Of a DNA stretch of 64,000 bases, positions 51,331-59,315 are shown piece by piece. Made by a program: the position numbers and the translations under genes. The stretch covers positions 123,460 to 187,459 of the forward strand of contig NZ_PTJE01000006.1 of assembly GCF_002934445.1 (NCBI RefSeq), in the 5' to 3' direction. This stretch comes from Nonlabens xylanidelens (GTDB taxonomy: Bacteria > Bacteroidota > Bacteroidia > Flavobacteriales > Flavobacteriaceae). The notes under the pieces were generated by a model. The model did not search any database. It saw only the letters and a program-made list of their open reading frames with translations, and was not told the origin of the DNA. Position 1 is the first letter of the stretch. Every line of letters starts with the position of its first letter.

Positions 51331-51484
51331 CGTGCTTCTCAATGAGAAGAAATTAGTGAAATGTACCAATTGCGGCTCAAAAAACACAAAGTTGGTAAGC
51401 CAGTTTGGATCTACGGCTTGTAAGGCTATGTTCCAGTGTGAGGATTGCTTAGAGCCATTTGATTATTTTAAGTGTTTGAAATAG
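51329..51484 (+). pseudogene. paaD: Truncated second paaD allele (last 52 codons)
   Basis: This segment matches the last 52 codons of paaD (49392-49547), including the zinc ribbon and stop. Of its codons, 12 differ, each by one third-position base, and all 12 are synonymous. An in-frame TAA lies directly before it (51326-51328), at the junction with repeat R, so it cannot be read from upstream; no start codon is present. The wholly synonymous divergence shows that it evolved as part of a working gene elsewhere, and was brought together with the other allele by recombination. The break shares the word AAGA with the end of R. Confidence 0.88.
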
Positions 51485-51490
51485 GTAGCT

Positions 51491-52072
51491 CTATGGAATT
51501 AAATAGTATGCTGTGTTTCCTCTAAGCATGGCGATAATACCAACATCTTTTGCATAGAAAATTTCATTCTCTAGTGAATTCCCAACAACTTTTATCACGT
51601 CAGTATATTGAACATTATTGAATGATATCGAATCTATAGAAATAGGAAAAAACGACGCCTGAAAATTTAATGGACAGCCGAATGCAATTGTTTGTATTCT
51701 AACATTATCTGTAGGTCCAAGTATATTTGTGATGGAGCAACCTGTAGAACTTTGAAAATTTACAAATCTCTCTTCCACAGTATTTGGTCTACTGCCACCA
51801 GAGCATTCTGGAAGTCCTACCATCGGTGATGGACTACTATCTTCATCGGTTCCTAAATTATCTTCTATTTGATTAACAGTAAGTATTAAGGTGTCATTTG
51901 ATATGGGGTTTACAAGTTTCACTATATCATTAATTTGATAAGGAAGAAATGATTTCCCTCGTTCTGTTAACAATAAAGTCTCGCCTCCTTCTCCATCATC
52001 ATCACAGCTACATGAAGTAATTGTACTAGAAAGTAAACATGCAAGTATTCCTAAAAGAAAACCTTTTTTCAT
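51491..52072 (-). CDS. Lipoprotein of unknown function
   Basis: This is a 193-aa predicted lipoprotein. The signal sequence MKKGFLLGILACLLSSTITS ends at the lipobox Cys21, followed by CSCDDDGEGG, an acidic linker often seen in surface-exposed lipoproteins of flavobacteria. The body is beta-rich and contains four more cysteines (for example LPECSGGSRPN, STGCSITN, AFGCPLNF). I do not recognise the family. It lies within the inserted region of the paa operon, opposite in orientation to the paa genes, 6 bp after the paaD remnant. Confidence 0.65.
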   Translation of the reverse strand: MKKGFLLGILACLLSSTITSCSCDDDGEGGETLLLTERGKSFLPYQINDIVKLVNPISNDTLILTVNQIEDNLGTDEDSSPSPMVGLPECSGGSRPNTVEERFVNFQSSTGCSITNILGPTDNVRIQTIAFGCPLNFQASFFPISIDSISFNNVQYTDVIKVVGNSLENEIFYAKDVGIIAMLRGNTAYYLIP

Positions 52073-52165
52073 AACGATCCTAAACTACAAAATTTGAAAC
52101 AATTAATTTATGAGAACTGATATTTTAATGATTTGATAACACCTGCATAATTATATGGGTTCTCA

Positions 52166-52179
52166 CTTTCGCGAAAGCG
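52166..52179. repeat. Dispersed palindrome, copy 12 (intergenic)
   Basis: CTTTCGCGAAAGCG, followed by GAAACCTAAAACAA. The same right flank, nearly, follows the degenerate copy at 59767. Confidence 0.85.
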
Positions 52180-52193
52180 GAAACCTAAAACAA

Positions 52194-53177
52194 TTATTTT
52201 TTCAACAATTTGATGCTAGCAATTTTGTCTTGGGTAATTACTCTCAAAATGTAAAACCCATTTTTTAGAACATCAAATTCTATGCGACCATCAGTCACTT
52301 CTCCTTTCCAAATTTCTTTACCATCTAAGAAATAAAGTTTTACCGCTCCAGTTTCATAATTATTTAAAAAAAGTGTGTTGCCTGTCATAGGTATCGGATA
52401 AGCAGAAATTTCTTTTACATCTTCAATGCTCGCTGGTTGATCAGTATATCCATGTGCAAATTCAAATTGCGCAGCAAGAGGAAAAGCGAGTTGAAAAGGT
52501 GATAATCCGTCTATTAAAAAATAATTAGTAAACGAAGATGGAAATGAGCTTTGATCTACTGTACCCAAAAAATCTCCTGCTGTATTCACCATACTGTCGG
52601 GAATATCGGCATTCCACCATCCAGTTTCGTTGGTCATAACTGAAAACATATTCCCATTTTGATCACTTACGTTTATTGTAGTGTTTGAAATAGTGGTATC
52701 TGTTCCTTGAGTGTAGGCTCCATTACTGTCATCATCTATATAAACAGCTTCTATTCTTTCTGGTGTAAAGATTTGATAATCAGAAGAGCCGTCATCTACT
52801 CGATTACCTTGAAAGTTTATTCCATCAGATAACTCGGTTATTGCAGTACCATTTATGTTTCCATTTGCTTGAGTAGAACCTAAAAAAGGAATACTGCCAT
52901 TATATCGGTCTCCAGATATAGCGATTTTGCCAGTTGCTATTACGGTTGCACCAGGAGCAAGTGTTTAAGGGTTTAAGGTCAAGACAGGATTTACTGCGTC
53001 AGTATGATTAATGGAAAGGTTATTAATTGTATTACTAGAAATATTTGTTATTGTATAAGTAACGTCTGCATAGTCACCAACTCTACCAAAATTGACATCC
53101 ATATCAAAATCTAATTCTGGTTGTGCCGTTGAGAATAGAGTACAGAGAACTGCAATAAGTTGGAAAATTGTTTTCAT
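52194..53177 (-). pseudogene. Type IX-secreted protein gene with an in-frame TAA
   Basis: A single frame of 328 codons runs from the ATG at 53177 to the stop at 52194, but codon 71 (52965-52967) is TAA. Codons 1-70 encode a signal peptide (MKTIFQLIAVLCTLFSTAQ) and a beta domain ending LNP. After the stop the frame goes on sensibly (TLAPGATVIATGKIAI) to a C-terminal type IX sorting domain (KLYFLDGKEIWKGEV, GFYILRVITQDKIASIKLLKK). This is either a recent nonsense mutation, a sequencing error or readthrough. Because the rest has no other damage, the lesion must be young. It lies between two copies of repeat R. Confidence 0.78.
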
Positions 53178-53271
53178 GGTTGTTAGTTTGTATAAAATTG
53201 AGGACTTTTAATTATTTATGAATAATTAAAAGTTTCTAATTTTCAAATTACTTGTATAAGTATCACATTCT

Positions 53272-53286
53272 CGCTTTCGCGAAAGC
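53272..53286. repeat. Dispersed palindrome, copy 13 (inside repeat R copy 2)
   Basis: CGCTTTCGCGAAAGC (15 of 16 nt), followed by AGAAC. Intergenic, 91 bp before the paaG start. Confidence 0.88.
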
Positions 53287-53351
53287 AGAACTTCTACTAA
53301 ATTTACGGATAAATTTATAATCCGTAAATATCAATCTGAGCTTGTCTAAGA
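53273..53351. repeat. 79-bp repeat R, copy 2
   Basis: Direct repeat of 51252-51330. Here the palindrome core is intact (GCTTTCGCGAAAGC), the hairpin reads TTTACGGAT / ATCCGTAAA, and the end CTAAGATGG leads into the paaG upstream region. Confidence 0.9.
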
Positions 53352-53376
53352 TGGTGTTTTTAATATATTCAATTTC

Positions 53377-54159
53377 ATGTCAGATTCTATCCTAATACAA
53401 GTCGATAACGGCGTTGCAACTATAACTTTAAATAGACCACAAGTATTCAATTCTTTCAATCGCGAGATGGCATTTGCCATGCAGGATGCGCTTGACAAAT
53501 GTGCTTCAAATGATGAGGTGAGAGCGGTGATGATAGTGGGCGAAGGTAAAGCATTTTGTGCAGGACAAGACATTCAAGAAATTACAGATCCTGAGTTAAA
53601 TCCAGGTTTCAAAGCCATTCTAGACGATCATTATAATCCGATAGTTCTTAAAATTAGAAACCTTGAAAAACCGGTAGTTGCCGCTGTAAATGGTGTTGCC
53701 GCTGGTGCAGGAGCAAATATTGCCTTATGTTGCGATGTAGTAATCGCCACAGAAAGTGCTGCTTTTATACAAGCATTTTCTAAAATCGGTTTAATACCAG
53801 ATAGTGCGGGAACCTTCTTTTTACCTAGATTGATCGGTTTTGGTAAAGCAAGTGCTGCCATGATGCTTGCCGATAAAATCACAGCACCAGAAGCTGACCA
53901 GATGGGAATGATCTATAAAGCTGTTCCTGATGCTGATTTTCTAGCTACCGCTCAAAAAACAGCGCAAAAATTAGCTGCATTACCTACGGTAGCGTTAGCT
54001 AATACTAAAAAAGCACTGAATCAATCCTATTACAATACAGTAGAAGAGCAATTAACTCTTGAGTCTAAACTACAAATAGAAAGTGCTTCTACAGAAGATT
54101 ATGCCGAAGGTGTTGCAAGTTTTATGGAGAAACGTAAACCTGTTTTTAACGGGAAATAG
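53377..54159 (+). CDS. paaG: 1,2-epoxyphenylacetyl-CoA isomerase (PaaG)
   Basis: PaaG converts ring-1,2-epoxyphenylacetyl-CoA to the oxepin-CoA and also acts on delta-3 enoyl-CoA isomerisation. The 260-aa crotonase-fold product has LNRPQVFNSFNREM, GEGKAFCAGQDIQEI (oxyanion-hole region), AVNGVAAGAGANIALCCD and SKIGLIPDSAGTFFLPRLIG; the Asp in IPDSAG is the PaaG-type catalytic residue. It could instead be annotated as a general enoyl-CoA hydratase, but motif and neighbours favour PaaG. It starts 24 bp after repeat R. Confidence 0.88.
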   Translation: MSDSILIQVDNGVATITLNRPQVFNSFNREMAFAMQDALDKCASNDEVRAVMIVGEGKAFCAGQDIQEITDPELNPGFKAILDDHYNPIVLKIRNLEKPVVAAVNGVAAGAGANIALCCDVVIATESAAFIQAFSKIGLIPDSAGTFFLPRLIGFGKASAAMMLADKITAPEADQMGMIYKAVPDADFLATAQKTAQKLAALPTVALANTKKALNQSYYNTVEEQLTLESKLQIESASTEDYAEGVASFMEKRKPVFNGK

Positions 54160-54162
54160 ATA

Positions 54163-54203
54163 GATTAACGATTGGAGATTGCTGAATAACGATCAACGAT
54201 TGA
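54163..54203. repeat. Left arm of an inverted repeat flanking four-helix-bundle gene 2
   Basis: Begins GATTAACGATT and contains AACGATC and CAACGATT. Its ends (GATTAACGA, AACGATT) are complementary to TCGTTAATC (54639-54647) and AATCGTT (54609-54615), with partial pairing between. Confidence 0.65.
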
Positions 54204-54239
54204 TTGTTGTAAATTTAAAGTGAATTAGACATAATTAAA

Positions 54240-54599
54240 ATGAGTCCAAACCAACTTGAAGATCGATTGATAAAATTTGCTATAGCTGTAATAACCGCTT
54301 GTAAGCATCTCGATCAAAGCTTTGCGTCTCAACACTTATCAAAACAATTAATTCGATCAGCAACTTCTGTAGCTTTAAACTATGGAGAAGCAAGATCAGC
54401 CGAATCTAATCGTGACTTTTTACATAAAATGAAAATTGCTTTAAAGGAGTTAAGAGAAACTTTTGTCAATCTTAAAATCCAAAAAGGCGCAAATACCATT
54501 ACTAAAATTGAATTACTGGACAGTTTACTAGATGAAAATAATCAACTGATCTCAATTTTTGTAGCAAGTATCAAAACCAGTACAAATAAAAAAAAGTAA
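54240..54599 (+). CDS. Four-helix-bundle protein (23S rRNA intervening-sequence family), second copy
   Basis: This is a 119-aa paralogue of the protein at 47818-48171, with the matching pattern LEDRLIKFAIAVITACKHLD, then SKQLIRSATSVALNYGEARSA, then KMKIALKELRETFVNL and a lysine-rich C-terminus. It lies between paaG and paaH. Both sides carry runs of (A)ACGATT/AATCGTT words forming an imperfect inverted repeat (54163-54203 with 54606-54648). As with the first copy, the whole paaG-paaH gap consists of this gene and its arms. Proposed: an IVS-like unit that inserted between operon genes. Confidence 0.85.
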   Translation: MSPNQLEDRLIKFAIAVITACKHLDQSFASQHLSKQLIRSATSVALNYGEARSAESNRDFLHKMKIALKELRETFVNLKIQKGANTITKIELLDSLLDENNQLISIFVASIKTSTNKKK

Positions 54600-54605
54600 T
54601 AACGA

Positions 54606-54648
54606 TCTAATCGTTAATCAAAAATCGTTAATCTTAATTCGTTAATCA
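54606..54648. repeat. Right arm of an inverted repeat flanking four-helix-bundle gene 2
   Basis: Contains AATCGTTAATC, a second ATCGTTAATC, and TTCGTTAATC in short order, complementary to the left arm at 54163-54203. It ends 6 bp before the paaH ATG. Confidence 0.65.
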
Positions 54649-54653
54649 AAGAA

Positions 54654-55847
54654 ATGCAAGTTCAAAAATCTCAAATCAATAAAGTAGGAGTCATAGGAGC
54701 AGGAACAATGGGTAGTGGTATCGCTCAAGTAGCTGCCACGGCTGGTTGTAAAGTGAAATTGTTTGATGTTAATCAGGCCCAACTGGATAAAGCGCAAGCG
54801 GCTCTTGAAAAGATAATGAACCGACTTATTGAGAAAGGTAGAATAGATGCTGCTGAGAAAAATCGCATACAATCCAATATCTCTTATGTAAGTACGGTAA
54901 AGGATCTAGCCGACTCAGATCTTACCATCGAGGCGATTATTGAAAACCTTGATATAAAGAAAAAGGTGTTTCAAGAATTAGAATCTCACGTGTCTGATAG
55001 ATGTGTAATAGCTTCTAACACTTCTAGTTTGAGTATCGCTAGTATTGCAGCATCACTCGATAAACCAGAGCGCTGTATAGGAATCCACTTTTTTAATCCG
55101 GCGCCGTTGATGAAACTCGTTGAGGTGATTCCTGCTGTGCAAACGGCTCAAAATGTGACAGATACTTGTGTGGCTACTATCGAGAATTGGAAAAAAGTAG
55201 TTGCCGTAGCAAAAGATACTCCTGGCTTTATAGTCAATCGTGTGGCGCGACCTTTTTATAGTGAATCGTTGCGTATTTATGAAGAAAGAATGGCGAGTTT
55301 TGCCACTATAGATTATGCCTTGAAAGGACTTGGTTTCAAAATGGGACCTTTTGAATTGATGGATTACATAGGTCACGATGTGAATTATGTGGTGACAGAA
55401 ACTGTTTTTGCAGCCTTCTATTTTGACCCAAGATACAAGCCTGCGTTGACTCAAAAACGATTGGTTGAGGCTGGCTGGTTAGGCCGTAAGTCTGGAAGAG
55501 GTTTTTATGATTATGTGAATATGGATAGTGAGCACGCTTTCGCGAAAGCGGACCCAATAAAATCTCCTGAACTCATAAAAAAAATTCAAGAACGAGTACT
55601 TGTAATGCTCATTAACGAAGCTGCAGATGCCTTGTTTTTAAACATAGCAACCGCGCAAGGAATAGACAGCGCGATGACCAAAGGAGTGAATTATCCAAAA
55701 GGATTACTCGCCTGGGCAAACGAAAAAGGAATAGAATGGTGTGTAAGCGGACTGGACGCGATGTATGATTTATACCGAGAAGATCGCTATAGATGTTCGC
55801 CTATATTGCGCAAGATGAAGGCTGCTAGAACTAAATTCTCACTATAA
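54654..55847 (+). CDS. paaH: 3-hydroxyacyl-CoA dehydrogenase (3-hydroxyadipyl-CoA dehydrogenase)
   Basis: PaaH oxidises 3-hydroxyadipyl-CoA to 3-oxoadipyl-CoA with NAD+, near the end of the phenylacetate pathway. The 397-aa product has the Rossmann [20 protein letters not shown] (about residues 12-31), [27 protein letters not shown] (catalytic His) and [18 protein letters not shown]. The palindrome at 55535-55550 is in frame, encoding HAFAKA (about 294-299) in the linker between the two C-terminal domains. Its stop overlaps the start of the DUF1697 gene (TAATG). Confidence 0.93.
   Translation: MQVQKSQINKVGVIGAGTMGSGIAQVAATAGCKVKLFDVNQAQLDKAQAALEKIMNRLIEKGRIDAAEKNRIQSNISYVSTVKDLADSDLTIEAIIENLDIKKKVFQELESHVSDRCVIASNTSSLSIASIAASLDKPERCIGIHFFNPAPLMKLVEVIPAVQTAQNVTDTCVATIENWKKVVAVAKDTPGFIVNRVARPFYSESLRIYEERMASFATIDYALKGLGFKMGPFELMDYIGHDVNYVVTETVFAAFYFDPRYKPALTQKRLVEAGWLGRKSGRGFYDYVNMDSEHAFAKADPIKSPELIKKIQERVLVMLINEAADALFLNIATAQGIDSAMTKGVNYPKGLLAWANEKGIEWCVSGLDAMYDLYREDRYRCSPILRKMKAARTKFSL
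55535..55550. repeat. Dispersed palindrome, copy 14
   Basis: Perfect CGCTTTCGCGAAAGCG inside paaH, preceded by GCA, followed by GAC, read as AFAKA. Confidence 0.9.
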
Positions 55848-56374
55848 TGAGATATGTAGCACTATTGCGCGGCATTAACGTAGGTGGTAAAAATAAGCTG
55901 CCTATGGCGTTACTGCGTGATGCTTTAGGAAAGACCTCTTTTTATGGTGTGACTACTTATATACAGTCTGGAAATATCGTTTTTAATAGTGATTTAAAAT
56001 CGGCGCAATGTGCTGATATTATTAGAGATCTATTGAAGGCAGAATTTGATTTAGCTATTCCTGTTATCGTAAAGAAACAAGAAGTGATTTCTGATATTTT
56101 AAAAGCAAACCCTTTTAAAACGAGAACTATAGAGAATTCAAAGTTCATGAGTTTTGGCTTTTTAAATGAAAGTCCTGCTCAAGAGAAAGTAAAGGTTACT
56201 GAAGAGTTTTCAAATGATATGGAAACTTTTAAAATAGTAGATAATGTTATTTATTTCTATTGTGGAGTAGGTTTTGGCAAGACTAAAATGACTAACGCTT
56301 GGTTTGAAAAGAAGCTTGGTGTGACATCAACAATGAGAAATTATAACACGACTCTTAAATTGACAGAACTTTAA
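55847..56374 (+). CDS. DUF1697 domain protein
   Basis: This is a 175-aa soluble protein with the DUF1697 signature YVALLRGINVGGKNKLPMALLRDAL at the N-terminus and TYIQSGNIVFNS, then FMSFGFL and a C-terminal GVGFGKTKMTNAWFEKKLG(V)TSTMRNYNT. The family is widespread, and its role is not known to me. The ATG overlaps the paaH stop by one base and the gene is followed by paaI after 4 bp, so it is a true operon member here, although it is not part of the known pathway. Confidence 0.88.
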   Translation: MRYVALLRGINVGGKNKLPMALLRDALGKTSFYGVTTYIQSGNIVFNSDLKSAQCADIIRDLLKAEFDLAIPVIVKKQEVISDILKANPFKTRTIENSKFMSFGFLNESPAQEKVKVTEEFSNDMETFKIVDNVIYFYCGVGFGKTKMTNAWFEKKLGVTSTMRNYNTTLKLTEL

Positions 56375-56378
56375 AAAG

Positions 56379-56786
56379 ATGATAGACGGAAAAAAGATTC
56401 CAGCAAAAATGCTTTCACTTGATCCTTATTCTACTTGGTTAGGAATTGAAATCCTGTCGGTTGAAATAGGTTGTGTAAAGTTAGGAATGACCATAAGACC
56501 AGAAATGCTCAATAGTATGGGAAAAGCACATGGTGGGATTACATACTCGCTGGCAGATACTGCTTTTGGTTTTTCATCAAACACGCACGGTAAATTTGCC
56601 GTATCTATAGAAACGAGTATCAATCATATAGAAGCACTTGAAGAAGGCGATTATATCACTGCGGAATGTACCTTAGATAAAACCAAAACCAAAGTAGGTT
56701 TTAATATCGTTGAGGTTAAAAAAGGCGATGAGTTGGTGGCTCTTTTTAAAGGTGTGGTTTATAGGACTACTAAAGACTGGGAATAA
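56379..56786 (+). CDS. paaI: Acyl-CoA thioesterase PaaI
   Basis: PaaI is a hotdog-fold thioesterase that releases CoA from hydroxylated phenylacetyl-CoA side products, protecting the free CoA pool. The 135-aa product has the family core GKAHGGITYSLADTAFGFSSNTHGK (about residues 48-72) with the catalytic Asp, then SIETSINHIEALEEGDYITAEC. Its length is normal. It lies 4 bp behind the DUF1697 gene. Its stop codon is directly adjacent, with no gap, to the stop of the convergent LRR gene. Confidence 0.9.
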   Translation: MIDGKKIPAKMLSLDPYSTWLGIEILSVEIGCVKLGMTIRPEMLNSMGKAHGGITYSLADTAFGFSSNTHGKFAVSIETSINHIEALEEGDYITAECTLDKTKTKVGFNIVEVKKGDELVALFKGVVYRTTKDWE

Positions 56787-59180
56787 TTACTCCTTAGCCA
56801 GCTTTACGGTTTGTTTTCCGTTTTTATCCTCAACCTCTACAAAATATAAACCTGTTTTCAGGTTAGAAAGATTTATTGACTTTTCTAAAATTTCATTTAC
56901 TAGAGTAATCCTTTTTACTATTCTACCTAAGTGATCAAAAATTTTAATTGCTTTAATATTAGACTGAGATGTGATGTTAACTGTATCATTTGCAGGATTA
57001 GGGTATAATTTTACAGTATTTAAATTTACATCATCAATACTTGCTGTTTGCGCTACAGTAACCATGTAGTCATTCGTGATAATAGGGAAGTTGAAATCGA
57101 AATAAATTTCAGCTTGATTACTAAAAGTATCACCTAATTGAAGGTTAGGTAATGTTTTGATTTTATAAATTAAATAACCATCATTAGTCGCATCGTTAAA
57201 ATCAAGAAAAATATTGTTAAAAGAAAAAAGGGCTTTGTTATTTTCAATAGAGGTAATCATTGGGTGACTACTATATAAAGGAGTCAAGGTACTGATATCA
57301 AATTTTAATGGATTTATAGTGTTTTTTACAATAATATTTACCGCACTTGCGCTTCCTACATTTTCAAATCGTATTAAGTACTTAACATATTCTCCCACCA
57401 TGGAAGGATTTAAATTTTTACCACTTAGACAGGCAATATCATTTGGATCATGACTGTTTACCACATCCTGCTCATATTCGACAGTATTATCCAAAATAGT
57501 TTCATCAAATACTCCAACTCCTTCAGTAATATTTGCTGCAAAATATAATACATCACCATCATTCAAAGCTGGAGTGTCCATAGGAGAATTTAAATTCATA
57601 TTAAGTTCTATCTCTCTAGTCTCAAACGGTAATAGATTACTGAAGCTAAAAGAAAGTCTACCTGGTGATTGAGTTAATGGTGTAGTTGTACTGTTGTTAA
57701 ACTGAACTAAATCCCGATCATAATTTATGGATATTGTTCCAGAAGCTGCAACACTCCCTTTGTTGTTGTAATAGATTCTATAGTTTGAATCAAATCCTGG
57801 TCTAGCTGTAGTAGTCCCTATAATAGTTACCTCCACATCATGTTTTATAATATTTGTATTTGCACAAATATCTTGTATGATTTCTTCTCCATTTGTAGTA
57901 AATGACACAGGTATGGTAGCAGGAGTTGCATTAAACCAACTTGGGTTTTCAAAAGTAGGTTGAATATTAAAATTACCCTGTGGGAACGGTATTTCAAAAT
58001 TACCATCACTTGAGCCTCTAAAACTGTAAGACGTTCCATTGATAGAAACATCATATTTAAGAAAACCTAAAGGAGGATCACTCATATCACATCCATTATT
58101 TGCAATATCAAATTTTGCTACTCCTTTTACTTTGTTTGTAAAACCACCTGGTGTTGCATTACAAGAATTATCAACAAGTAAATTATTGTAACCTTGAGTA
58201 GACAAAAACTGAGTAACCGATGTAATCTCGTCAGCATCTACACAAACACTAGTTAAATTAGGAATATTTGACGTGGAGAACCAAAAAGAATCGAGTGGTG
58301 GACTCACAGCACCATTTTTAATGATAAGCGATGTTAAGCTAGTACTATTATTCATGCTCAGTCTAGTGAGTAAGGCATTATTACTTAAATCTAACTCAGT
58401 AAGATTATTTCTTGAAATCGATAATTCCTCTAGTAAAAAGTTATTAGAAACATCTAATTGATTAATTTCTAATTGATTTAAGTTTAGTTTAATCAAATTA
58501 GGACAGTTGGATACATCGACACTGGTAAGACTTCCTAAAGGATGATTAGCGTTGTTATTATGAAAAATATCTAATTCTTCTAAATTAGGGTTGTTAGAAA
58601 TATTTACTGAGTTGAGAGGATTGTCACCTATATCTACTTTTGTCAGTGCTGGGTTATTTGAAAAATCTATTGAAGTCAATTGATTTTTGTCTAAAAATAT
58701 ACGGTCTAAGGCCACACAATCGCTCAAATCAATAGTTTCAAGTCCTGTTTCGCTCAAAGCGGCACTTTCTAAATTTATTAAGTTATCTAGATTCAAAAAT
58801 CCAGGGGCTTCAAAATTAGCATTACCAGAATAGGTAGTAAGAATTTCAAGTTGGGTATTTTGGCTCAGGTCTAATTTAGTAAGATTTCGGTCTCCAGTAA
58901 ATAATAAAAACTTAAGGTTTGTAAAAGCTTCTATTCCAGTAAAATCTCTTGCACCACAATCTGCAAAAAGACGCTCTACAGCAAGCGCTTCACTTACTTG
59001 GATCTCGCCATCTCCATTAGTGTCTGCTATTGCATCTGGATTATTATCATTATTAGTGTCAACGGTATTCACATTTAAAAGCCTAAATTTAAAATCGTTA
59101 TCAGGTATGTTTACAATTTGAGCGCTTATGTTGAAACTTAAAAAAACTATAAGAAAACTAGAGAGTAGATATTTGGTCAT
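56787..59180 (-). CDS. Secreted leucine-rich-repeat protein with type IX sorting domain
   Basis: This is a 797-aa secreted protein. It has a signal peptide (about 1-20), an internalin-like LRR region of irregular repeats (about 65-320; for example LTSIDFSNNPALTKVDIGDN and QLDVSNNFLLEELSISRNN), beta-sandwich modules (about 345-560), a DUF7619-type domain (SHDPNDIACLSGKNLNP through SNQAEIYFDFNFPIITNDY, about 570-705) and a C-terminal sorting domain (VKLYPNPANDTVNI, IKIFDHLGRIVKRI, GLYFVEVEDKNGKQTVKLAKE). It stands opposite to the paa genes between paaI and paaJ. A surface-adhesion role is possible. Confidence 0.85.
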   Translation of the reverse strand: MTKYLLSSFLIVFLSFNISAQIVNIPDNDFKFRLLNVNTVDTNNDNNPDAIADTNGDGEIQVSEALAVERLFADCGARDFTGIEAFTNLKFLLFTGDRNLTKLDLSQNTQLEILTTYSGNANFEAPGFLNLDNLINLESAALSETGLETIDLSDCVALDRIFLDKNQLTSIDFSNNPALTKVDIGDNPLNSVNISNNPNLEELDIFHNNNANHPLGSLTSVDVSNCPNLIKLNLNQLEINQLDVSNNFLLEELSISRNNLTELDLSNNALLTRLSMNNSTSLTSLIIKNGAVSPPLDSFWFSTSNIPNLTSVCVDADEITSVTQFLSTQGYNNLLVDNSCNATPGGFTNKVKGVAKFDIANNGCDMSDPPLGFLKYDVSINGTSYSFRGSSDGNFEIPFPQGNFNIQPTFENPSWFNATPATIPVSFTTNGEEIIQDICANTNIIKHDVEVTIIGTTTARPGFDSNYRIYYNNKGSVAASGTISINYDRDLVQFNNSTTTPLTQSPGRLSFSFSNLLPFETREIELNMNLNSPMDTPALNDGDVLYFAANITEGVGVFDETILDNTVEYEQDVVNSHDPNDIACLSGKNLNPSMVGEYVKYLIRFENVGSASAVNIIVKNTINPLKFDISTLTPLYSSHPMITSIENNKALFSFNNIFLDFNDATNDGYLIYKIKTLPNLQLGDTFSNQAEIYFDFNFPIITNDYMVTVAQTASIDDVNLNTVKLYPNPANDTVNITSQSNIKAIKIFDHLGRIVKRITLVNEILEKSINLSNLKTGLYFVEVEDKNGKQTVKLAKE

Positions 59181-59315
59181 GGCTGCAGGTTTAGCTATTA
59201 CAATTATACGATACGGTTTTAACTTTTTATTACGTTCTTAAAATATTTTATTATCATAGTTTTAGAGGAGAGCTGAACAATAATTTAGACTTCTTAAATT
59301 TTATATTTTGATCAA

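Noticed and set aside
51164..51490. A hidden small gene in the 327-bp gap after the symporter
   Set aside because: The gap is accounted for by about 85 bp of AT-rich sequence, repeat R copy 1 and the paaD remnant; no start codon fits a new frame.
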